NCBI GenBank assembly: GCA_027577415.1
Contig: JANBQS010000328.1
Coordinates: forward strand, 1-20,919
Reading direction: 5' to 3'
Origin: Coemansia sp. RSA 922
Taxonomy: Eukaryota; Kickxellomycota; Kickxellomycetes; Kickxellales; Kickxellaceae
DNA: 20,919 bases
Part shown: positions 9,544 through 16,812 of the stretch, one piece after another
Layout: every line of letters starts with the position of its first letter
Numbering within the stretch: the stretch's first letter is position 1
Made by a program: the position numbers and the translations under genes
The notes under the pieces: model-generated
Told to the model about the DNA's origin: nothing
Database searches by the model: none
Seen by the model: only the letters and a program-made list of their open reading frames with translations

Positions 9544-9933
9544 CTATGCAAGGCTAAAACCCCTTAACTGTGCTTTAGCCATAGTTATCGGGCCATGATC
9601 ATTTATAAATTTCACTCCCAAATCCACTGCGTGATTGAAAAATGCTCCATCACCTATTTCAATGGCGGCACAAACTTCTTGTTGGTGTTTCTCACTGCCA
9701 ATAAGAATGTAGACATTCTTAGCATCATCCCTATCTATACTATCAGTGTTAGCACCATAAATAGACGTCAACTTGTCCCTCCCAATGATATAGACGCCAC
9801 CTCTTAAAATAGAACTGGCGAGTTCAAGCATTTCGTCTTCAGACAAAGCGTCAACACCTTCAGCCACTGGATAGCAATTAGCGACACCAATCGTGCCATC
9901 AACTTTAAATCCCAAAAAGAAATATTTCACCAT
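9544..9933 (-). CDS. Unrecognised small protein, cassette B (129 aa)
   Basis: I do not recognise this protein family. It starts MVKYFFLGFKVDG and is a diverged relative of the cassette A protein: the start and stop codons fall at equivalent places inside the duplicated unit, and short patterns match (KY...G at the start; KLTS..GANTDSI against GLTK...SNARDL; VYILIGSEKHQ against LLMVVGDNERQ; AA a few residues later). Most other positions differ. Apparent elements are two N-terminal strands with a VDG turn, an acidic helix (SEDEMLELASSIL), strands around VYIIG and VYILIG, then a C-terminal helix. It is soluble-looking, with no signal peptide or membrane segment. A longin/profilin-like fold is possible but unproven. 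A TATA box lies about 112 bp upstream, with an AT-rich leader similar to that of A. Survival of an open frame in both copies despite heavy divergence argues that both are real genes. Confidence 0.62.
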   Translation of the reverse strand: MVKYFFLGFKVDGTIGVANCYPVAEGVDALSEDEMLELASSILRGGVYIIGRDKLTSIYGANTDSIDRDDAKNVYILIGSEKHQQEVCAAIEIGDGAFFNHAVDLGVKFINDHGPITMAKAQLRGFSLA

Positions 9934-10044
9934 TATCGTTTATGCTATTAGTAGAAGTTTGTCAATAAACAAATATGATGTGGAGAGGAAATATATGGTG
10001 GTTGTTCTGAAAGTGAAAATGGAGGGAAGGAGCGACAGCTTGGT

Positions 10045-10052
10045 TTTTTATA
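10045..10052 (-). promoter_or_regulatory. TATA box of cassette B gene
   Basis: Reads TATAAAAA on the minus strand, followed by CCAAGC, about 112 bp upstream of the ATG at 9933. It matches the TATA element and downstream CCAAGC of cassette A in sequence and spacing. Confidence 0.58.
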
Positions 10053-10549
10053 GCAAAAAAGGTCCTCGTATTTTCTAGCTGCACTCCTCTTGCCCCTTTT
10101 TTGGTTGGCAACAAGGAGCAGCAGCAACAAGCACAACCCTTTGCCTCAAAGGGCGCCTACAACATTTTCAGCACTGTTGAGACAAGAAATCAGTCGCATG
10201 TCTGCAAAAGCAACAAATTGTGCACTTTTATCCTCCATTTTCTCCTCTGGAATACAAAACAGAAAAAGAAAAGCCTCAGCCCCTTGTAGTGCTTCCTTTT
10301 TTTTGCAAAGAAACATGGGTGAGTTTCTTTTTCAGAAATGGTGCGTTTCCATGTTGATAACATATTCAGATGCTTTGCTTGCCAATGAAAAGCGGATGTC
10401 GCAAGCAACGCCTATCCGACATAGATATTTCCATTTATTACGGAAGGGCCTCAATCAGCCTGCCTGTCATTGTCTATTCGCAGTCAGTAGGTTTTTTCCT
10501 GCCATCTCTTACACGTCATTAACAAAGAAAATCATACATTATCAACGTG

Positions 10550-11440
10550 TTAGTCATCTTCGCTGCTATCATCGTTGTCACTACCATATGCGCCTAGCAT
10601 TCCCGCTAATGTAGGTGGAGGCGGTGGAGCAGAGGCGGCAGCAACAGCCTTGACCTTAACGCCCCTGATCCCCAGCGACACAGACGCGTTGGGCGCTACT
10701 GCTAGCTTTCCTCGTGCGCCAGAGTGTTGATTGCCCTGGGGTGCCGCCACGGCCATCATCTTTATCTCGCGCTCATGGGCAATAGCGTCCTCCTCACAGG
10801 CACGTTTAATGCGTCGTCCGCCAGCAGTTTGGAACGCCAATTTAGCCAATTGCTCGTCCTCCTCTTCCTCAGCCAAACGCCTTAAAGCTTCTTCTTCCTC
10901 GCCCCTATTCGCAATAGCCTTTAGCACATCTGCCTCGGCGACACGTTCGCCCTTAGCATTCTGAGTACGAATCTCGTCCAAGGCATCCATGATATCCATT
11001 TCTCGGCGACTCTGCTCAGTGCGGTTTTCCAAAGCTTTGATCGGGTTATTCTCTTCTTCTTCGTCTTTAGTCTGCTTTTGTTCTTCGTTCAATGCCTTTT
11101 CCTCGCGCCAAGGCTCAAAGTTACGAAGAGCGCCCTTTTCTACTTCATAGTTTATGTTTTCGGGATCGGTCTTGAATGTAATCTCTGCTGCGCAGCGTTG
11201 GCATCGAATGTAGAACCGGTATATTTGTATGCTGTGGAATTTTTCGCCTTCCACTGATTCCTTGCGCGCGTTGAACTTTGTGCCCTTGCCGATCCATTGC
11301 CCGCATGTCTCGCAGCGCATGGAGAAGGGCGCCATTAGACGGACTTTGATCTGTCGGCTCTTGCCAAGACGAAGCCGAGGGATTTTGGCTGGATCGAAAT
11401 CCGGCGGTATATACTTGTTGAGTACTTTGCGCTCAGCCAT
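10550..11440 (-). CDS. YJU2: Yju2/CCDC94 (CWC16 family) splicing factor
   Basis: Encodes 296 aa. Known family role: a spliceosomal step-I factor that joins with the Prp19 complex and stabilises the branch helix for branching. The N-terminal domain is highly typical: [17 protein letters not shown], then basic residues, then a zinc site formed by CETC (C43, C46) and CQRC (C80, C83), followed by [16 protein letters not shown]. The middle is a charged coiled-coil-like region rich in Glu and Arg (about 115-215), and the C-terminus has an alanine/proline stretch and an acidic [11 protein letters not shown] end. The open frame extends upstream to 11578, but that extension is AT-rich and hydrophobic with no family resemblance; the ATG at 11440 gives the conserved family start. 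No intron was seen. Confidence 0.95.
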   Translation of the reverse strand: MAERKVLNKYIPPDFDPAKIPRLRLGKSRQIKVRLMAPFSMRCETCGQWIGKGTKFNARKESVEGEKFHSIQIYRFYIRCQRCAAEITFKTDPENINYEVEKGALRNFEPWREEKALNEEQKQTKDEEEENNPIKALENRTEQSRREMDIMDALDEIRTQNAKGERVAEADVLKAIANRGEEEEALRRLAEEEEDEQLAKLAFQTAGGRRIKRACEEDAIAHEREIKMMAVAAPQGNQHSGARGKLAVAPNASVSLGIRGVKVKAVAAASAPPPPPTLAGMLGAYGSDNDDSSEDD

Positions 11441-11448
11441 AGTGAGAA

Positions 11449-11484
11449 AAATATAAAATAAAGATCGAAATATAAAATACAGAT
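11449..11484 (-). promoter_or_regulatory. Duplicated TATA-like element before YJU2
   Basis: Two 17-bp direct copies of AAATATAAAATA[A/C]AGAT (11449-11465 and 11468-11484) differ at one base and lie 9-44 bp upstream of the YJU2 ATG. On the minus strand they read as TTTTATATTT. The location suits a core promoter or AT-rich leader, but simple AT-rich expansion could also produce it. Confidence 0.4.
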
Positions 11485-11734
11485 ATGGTGTGTAAATATT
11501 TGTCAAAAAAAAAAAATAGTTGAATAAAAATTTCCTTGATAATAAACTTGTCGTTGTGTTGGAGCCCTGTATGGGCACGAGTAAGTGATCAATTACTCAA
11601 CTTAGTTGCAACCAAGTCGCCTTTGTTTTAATGGCAAAATGAGATATTAGTGATTAGTACGTAATAAGAATAAAAGTAGAAAGAGGTAGTAGAGGGGAAA
11701 AAAGGCTTCTTACGGTCACGAAAACATCCTAGAG

Positions 11735-14700
11735 TTAACGGGTCCACTTCTCGGCAATACCAGCCCACGGCGAGACGTAGTCAAAGTCGCTAAACTCCTT
11801 CTGGTCATGAGTATCAATAATAGTGTTCGTCGGCGTCAATCCAGGCTTCTCGTTGGTAAACTCTGGGTCAAAGTTGGACACATCGAAGCGGCCGCGAATA
11901 TCGGGGATATACGGCGGCGGCAGGATCTTCTTATTCAGCACGTCATCCCAGTTAATACCAGTGAAGAACGAGTGCTTCATAATATCCTCAGCATCGTTTG
12001 GCCCAGATCCCAGGCGCTTCGAAGGGTCCTTCTCCAAAAGCGCCTGGCAGATAAACACCGAGTCGCGCGACATACGTACAGGGTAGAGAATCTCGTCCTC
12101 CAGAATCGAGTCAAAGATCTCGTTCTCGTCCTCACCGTGGAACGGCGAAGTACCCAAGATCATCTCATAGATCAGGACACCAAACGCCCACCAGTCGACA
12201 GCGCGGCCATAGCGCTGCTCCAATACGATTTCGGGCGCCATGAACTCGGGCGTACCACAAAACGTAATGGTCGTCTGTCCGTACCCCATGTTCTCCTTAC
12301 ACAACCCGTAGTCGGCAATCTTGACATGTCCGTCCTTGTCGAGGAGAATGTTGTCCAGCTTGAGATCGCGATAAATAATACCGACCTTGTGGAAATAGGC
12401 CAGGCCGAGGAGAATCTCGCAGGCAAAGAACTTTGCACGACGCTCGCCAAACGACCCCAACTTCTGCACGTGCATCATCAAGTCGCCGCCAGAAATATAC
12501 TCCGTCACAAAGAATATGTGGTTGGAGGTCTGGAAGCACGAGTGCAGACCGATAAGGAACGGATGACGCTCCTTGTTGGCTATCAGCAGGACGCGTTTCT
12601 CCGATCGCGTGCTCTCGAACTCGTCGTTCTCCACGATAAACTCCTTCTTTAAAACCTTGATCGCGTAGAGCTTGGACGTAGCGACCTCCTCGGACAGCAT
12701 AACCTTGCCAAAGTTACCCTTGCCCAGCACCTTGACAAACTTAAAGTCGTTGATACCAACCTTACGCGGCGGTTGCACTGGCTGCGCCAACTGAAGCGGT
12801 AGTTGCGACTGTGGCTGCAGCTGTTGGTGAGATGCGGCAGGTGGCAGTGCAGCCTGCTGCTGAGGCGGCGACGACATGGCCTGGTAGATCTGCTGCTTAA
12901 TGTCTTGGCTAATGGCTGGCGCCGGCGCCACGCCAGAGCCAGGGGTGCCCATAGGCTGAGGCGGGCGCATAGGCACACCCTGACCACCAGCGCCGTACAT
13001 AGATTGGCGGCCATAGGGGTTCTGCGGCTGCTGCTGGTAAGGCAACTGTTGCTGTTGATAGGGCTGTTGCTGTGGCTGCTGGTAAGGCTGTTGCTGTGGA
13101 GGATAGGGCTGCTGGGGTGGAATGTTGTCCATACGCTGCTGCTGCAGAGACATCGGCTGTTGCTGATGACCTCCGCCCTGCACATAAACGTTACCGCCTT
13201 GCTGAGGATATCCTGGACCCTGCGGCCTGTACTGCGCATAGTTCTGGCCAGCCTGCTGTTGCTGCACTTGGAGCGGCGACTGTGGCTGCGGCGAGTAGCT
13301 GCCCTTGGCCTGCTGGATCTGCTGCTGGTAGTAGCTAGGCGGCTGGACACTGCTCTGAGGGTACCCGCCTCCATACGGCTGCTGCTGGATCGGAGGTATC
13401 TGGTGCTGCGGGTGCGTGGGAGAAGTAGGCGATCCCGACTTGATAGGAACAAACTCGTTAGAGTTGGCACGCTGATGACCCGACGCGCCATACTGGCTAA
13501 GTCTAGCAGGCACCGACGACAGTTGCTGCTGAGCGGCAATCGTAGGTGGCTGCATTTGCACGAACCGAGTCTGGATAGCAGCTACCTGAGCATCGCCCAT
13601 AGGATCCATGGCAGCTGCCGAGGCAGTACCAGGCGTCTGACCAGGTTTCTTCGCCACCGTATCGCGCTTCGTCAGCACCTTGGGCTGCGGCACAGCCGAG
13701 CCCTTAGCGCGCTTGATCTCGTTAACCATGGCGCTGGCCTTGACCATATCCAATCCACACAGATTAGGCACATAGGTCTTGCACCCCGAGTGGCAAGTAA
13801 GCGAGCACTCCGAGCACTTTAGAGCACGACGACCGATAGGCAGCATGTTACCGCAGTGGCAACACCAGTTAGCGCCAATATTGGTAGACATCTCCCAGCG
13901 ATGCGGAATACGGTGGCCCAGCTCTAGCGCCTCCTCGCCGCCCGTCTGGAAATGACAGTGAGAGACCACGCGGCCCACGCACTTTTGGTGCACAAACAGC
14001 TGGCAGTCGTCGCACTGCTGCCCGATTTCGTTGACAATGTGGTCGCTGCAGATGGCGCACTTCATGATAGAGTAGGTGTGCAGAGGGTAAAAGTGGTGAC
14101 CGCACATCTCGGTACAAGGGCCCTTGCGCTTACGCACGGCGGCCTTACGACCGAGACGTGACTGCTGGCGACGCTTAGTAGTGTCCTTGATAAAGTTCAT
14201 CCACAGCTCGATTTGTCCCTGCGACTCGACGTCCCACTCGCTGAGCACGCCCGGACTGGTATCAGCGACTTGGCGGCTACCAGCCGAAGAAGGCGGCTGC
14301 AGAGGCCGGTGCGAACCCGTGCTGCTCTGATGACCCAGAGAGGCCAGGCTGGGGCTCTGGCTACCGTGAGACACAAGCGGCGGAGCGTCCTTGGTCATCT
14401 GCTCGGCCGTAGCCCAGCCACTGGAAGACTCTGCGACAATCTCCTTCTTTCTGATATCTTCGTAAATCTCGGACAGACGAATCCACATTAGCCCCGTGAG
14501 ATAGTCCTTATCGCCGCGCTCAAAGATGGAAAGCTCGACCTCCGACGCTCGCTTCACATCAACCTCAAAGTAGTAGTTAAAGTTGGAGTCGCGCACGATG
14601 GGCGTGGTACCACACACGCGACCGTCAATCTTGACAACGACAAACTGCTGCGGCGAGCGGAAGGCCTGCGTGTAAATAGGTGCACGGCGCAAGTTCCGCG

Positions 14701-15603
14701 CCCGGTGAATACGCAGCTGCAGTTTGCCCGTAATAGGTCGCCTGATGGCTGGCTGGAAGGAAGCAGAGCCACCGACAGTAGACTGCTGCTCATCTTCGTT
14801 GAGCGTATCGTCGTCGCCCTCGGCATAGTCCACATAGAGCGACTGGTACATCTTGAGCGAGTACTCAAGAAGACGAATCCGGTCATTGGTCTCGTGAAGG
14901 ATGCGGTCAGAGTCAGTGATTGGCGCGATCTTGTCCTTACTACCGCGACGGTAGTCGCTGGTGTAGATGTTGCGAATACTGTTGACCTTATCGCGAATCT
15001 TGCGCTCTACCTCGAGCTTGAACGCAATTTCGTGCACCTTGAGCGAAATCTTTTGCGTTGACAAGTGAGACGAAGTCTTGCGCAAGTCTAGCTTGGACAT
15101 GGAACTGCGGTCCGAGGAACCAGTTCCCGAAGGTGACGATGGGTCATCGTTCATGCTGTTCCCACCTATTACATACAAAAAAACAGCTTTTTTTTTAATA
15201 AGCAAACGTGTCTTGAAAAAGAGTTCGTTTTTTTTGGGTTGTATCGCTTTCACCAGTTGCCTATGCTTACCAGATGATCTGACGCTGTTACGGTCCTCTC
15301 TCTTTTGCGACAGACGGCGAAACTCGGTTTCGAGATAGGCGATGCGCTGTTCAGTTTCGACAATCAAGCCCTGGGCGTTGGCTTTGACGTTGGGATTCGT
15401 GACTTGCGTTGCCATGTGACGGGTCTTTTCGAGCATCTTCCTCTCCATTTCAAGTTTCTCGCGCACTTTGCTGATGGCGCTCTCCAGGTCCTACATTGAG
15501 ATGAGAAGGTGGATTAGCAAGAGACACATGGAATGGAAAAAATGTGAGCAAGTAAAAGTAAACAACGTACACCAGTGTGACCCGCAATGCTAGAGGCGTG
15601 CAT
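11735..15603 (-). CDS. PKC1: Fungal protein kinase C (Pkc1), three exons
   Basis: Spliced model: exons 15571-15603, 15271-15490 and 11735-15165, giving 1227 aa (yeast Pkc1 is slightly shorter). Known role: Rho1-activated kinase at the plasma membrane, upstream of the cell-wall integrity MAP kinase cascade. Domains: HR1a (about 12-75), HR1b (about 117-200), C2 (about 229-322), two zinc-binding C1 domains (about 440-490 and 505-555, each with the H/C pattern), a long Q/P-rich linker (about 560-880), and an AGC kinase domain (about 891-1150) with GKGNFG, AIKVLKK lysine (about 921), YRDLK (about 1016) and DYG in place of DFG. The activation segment FCGTPEFMAPE carries the usual phosphothreonine, the turn motif is in the LTPTNT stretch, and the hydrophobic motif is FSDFDY, with Asp where many PKCs have Ser/Thr. 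DYG is, as far as I recall, normal for fungal Pkc1. The upstream open frame begins with GTG at 15466 inside HR1a, so the true N-terminus must come from the small first exon. Confidence 0.93.
12780..13420 (-). repeat. Low-complexity Gln/Pro-rich coding tract in PKC1
   Basis: Within PKC1 exon 3, this segment is dominated by CAG/CAA and CCx codons, giving many QQQ and PQQQPYQ-like runs with Tyr and Gly between C1b and the kinase domain. It is compositional rather than an exact repeat. Such linkers are disordered and tend to vary in length between strains; fungal Pkc1 proteins commonly have a low-complexity linker here. Confidence 0.7.
15166..15270 (-). other. PKC1 intron 2 (105 bp)
   Basis: Donor GTAAGC at 15270 and acceptor TAATAG ending at 15166, removing AT-rich sequence between HR1a and HR1b. 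It interrupts a Gly codon (phase 1), and splicing joins SSG to GNSMNDD. The intron length is a multiple of three and it contains no in-frame stop, so an unspliced message would still be translatable with 35 extra residues. The long A/T runs in it, unlike the flanking exons, support intron status. Confidence 0.8.
15491..15570 (-). other. PKC1 intron 1 (80 bp)
   Basis: Donor GTACGT at 15570, acceptor ATGTAG ending at 15491, with a branch-site-like CTAAT about 30 bases before the acceptor. It lies between codons (phase 0) and joins MHASSIAGHTG to DLESAISKVREKLE, which restores the start of the HR1a coiled coil. There is no credible ATG in exon 2 upstream of the conserved part, so this exon is needed. 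Confidence 0.8.
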
Positions 15604-15842
15604 TAGAAATAAGGCTATTTAGATTCTAGAACGTGAATTGAAAAAAGAAATAAGAAAAATAACGCGAGCAAAAAAAAAAAAGGAATTGAAGAGAAAGCTG
15701 CAACGAGATGAGGAACAGAACACATGAACGGAACATGCGATGGGAAGCAAGTGACATCCCTGTGTCTCCCCCTCCAAAAATTTAAATATAGCTTAGCGTG
15801 TCCAAGTATGACGTCTATTTCACAAAACAAAAAAAAAAAATT

Positions 15843-16301
15843 CTAGTCGTCCTTATGCATGTACCAGTCAATAGCGGCCGAAAACGCGGCAAACCCCGCA
15901 CAGCCCATGGCCATACCTCTCGGGCCCGTCCTTACGGCGAGAGTACCACCAGTAACACATCCAGCGGCAATACTATTATAAATATCATTTTTAGCTCTAT
16001 AGCTCTCAATCATGCACTCTGATCCCGAGTAAATAGCAGCCATGATGGCGAAGTTTTTGGCAGACGACAGGCTCTTTGTGCCCATGTCCTTAAACACAGT
16101 TTTGATTTGCTGTTTTGTAGACGCAGAGGTATCCACTGGAGATGAAAACTCTATTCCCGATAAGACTAGTCCGAATACAAGACCGATACCATAGCCAGCG
16201 ACACCGCTGAACCCAGCTTTAAAGGCGCAAGAGTCTGTTACTTTTGATGCGGCCGCTCGTTCGTCCTGCGACGGCGGACGCGTAAATGGGTTGTTTGACA
16301 T
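15843..16301 (-). CDS. TIM22: Tim22, TIM22 carrier translocase channel
   Basis: Encodes 152 aa of the Tim17/Tim22/Tim23 family. Known role: the pore-forming subunit of the TIM22 complex, inserting carrier proteins into the mitochondrial inner membrane. Four glycine-rich hydrophobic segments are visible (about 27-50, 82-97, 107-125, 128-147). The stretch SGSECMIESYRAKNDIYNS and the following AAGCVTGG are characteristic of Tim22 rather than Tim17 or Tim23. Cysteines are at 25, 96, 115 and 134; C25 just before the first segment and C115 in the third fall where the conserved structural disulfide of Tim22 is expected. The N-terminus is short, with no cleavable presequence, as usual for the family. 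It is divergent from GUT2, with 511 bp between the start codons. The next gene on the same strand is PKC1, whose start lies 239 bp beyond the TIM22 stop. Confidence 0.95.
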   Translation of the reverse strand: MSNNPFTRPPSQDERAAASKVTDSCAFKAGFSGVAGYGIGLVFGLVLSGIEFSSPVDTSASTKQQIKTVFKDMGTKSLSSAKNFAIMAAIYSGSECMIESYRAKNDIYNSIAAGCVTGGTLAVRTGPRGMAMGCAGFAAFSAAIDWYMHKDD

Positions 16302-16812
16302 TAGCGAATTAAAAATAGGTCTATATTACACACGGACTGAAATTGAGTGAGGGGAAAAAAATATGTAAAGGAATTACTGGAAGCAGATATCGATCCTTGA
16401 GTAATTTATGTGGATCTAATTAGTACATTTAGATCCACATCGGCTGACGCTCCAAAGCTCCAAAGTGGGAAGGTAGTACCAATTGATTGACATCGCGTGT
16501 GGTCAGCGGTAGCTCTGCGGACTCATTCGATGCCTAAAGCCGGCTCCTTATTTGCTCTCTGTGTGCCGCGGATAAGGGAAATATCGCCGGAGAAACACAT
16601 ACTCGCGTGCTAGAAAGGACGGGTGGAAAGGACGGGGCAAGAGACCTTTGGCATTTATCTGCAAAGGCAGGTGAAAATGCAAGCATGGGGTGGGTGGCTT
16701 CCAGACCCTCTTCGTTATCTCTTCCTCTTTTTTTGTTTTCCCCGCACTTTTTTACTATTTGAACTTATCCTTTTTCTCTGACCCCTTTGTTGTTCTGATC
16801 TATATACCAAAG
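16302..16812. promoter_or_regulatory. Divergent TIM22/GUT2 intergenic region
   Basis: Promoters for both genes must lie here. It contains a perfect inverted repeat (16408-16440), an 8-bp tandem repeat GCTCCAAA (16449-16464), an 11-bp direct repeat GAAAGGACGGG (16613-16623 and 16626-16636), and a pyrimidine-rich tract (about 16710-16790) just before the GUT2 start that resembles a fungal core promoter. No ORF or RNA gene was recognised. Confidence 0.55.
16408..16440. repeat. Perfect 12-bp inverted repeat, 9-bp spacer
   Basis: Left arm ATGTGGATCTAA (16408-16419), spacer TTAGTACAT, right arm TTAGATCCACAT (16429-16440). It lies 107 bp upstream of the TIM22 ATG and 373 bp upstream of the GUT2 ATG. 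It could be a binding site for a dimeric factor or form a hairpin in a transcript leader; the sequence alone does not decide. Confidence 0.7.

Larger units (their letters stand above)
9440..10475 (-). repeat. Cassette B of a diverged tandem duplication
   Basis: Second copy of the unit at about 7655-8745, same orientation, with the anchors listed for cassette A in the same order. The part upstream of the gene (about 10050-10475) keeps patches such as ATTTTCTCCTCTGG, TCAAAGGG and AAAGAAACATG but has small insertions and deletions relative to A. Borders are approximate. Confidence 0.75.

Noticed and set aside
7655..10475. Interpretation of the repeated cassettes as transposons
   Set aside because: No terminal inverted repeats, target-site duplications or transposase-like motifs are visible, and borders fade gradually.
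10090..10614. Plus-strand ORF of 174 aa overlapping the promoter side of cassette B and the YJU2 3' end
   Set aside because: No recognisable domain; the copy in cassette A is not open in this frame, and the last part runs antisense to YJU2.
11807..13822. Long plus-strand ORFs opposite PKC1 (11807-12652 and 12803-13822)
   Set aside because: They are antisense shadows of the kinase and Q-rich coding sequence; products are Leu/Arg-rich with no domain.
16490..16545. tRNA-like segment (TGGTCAGCGGTAG ... ATTCGATGCC)
   Set aside because: The A-box spacing is wrong, the B-box has mismatches, and I could not form acceptor or anticodon stems.
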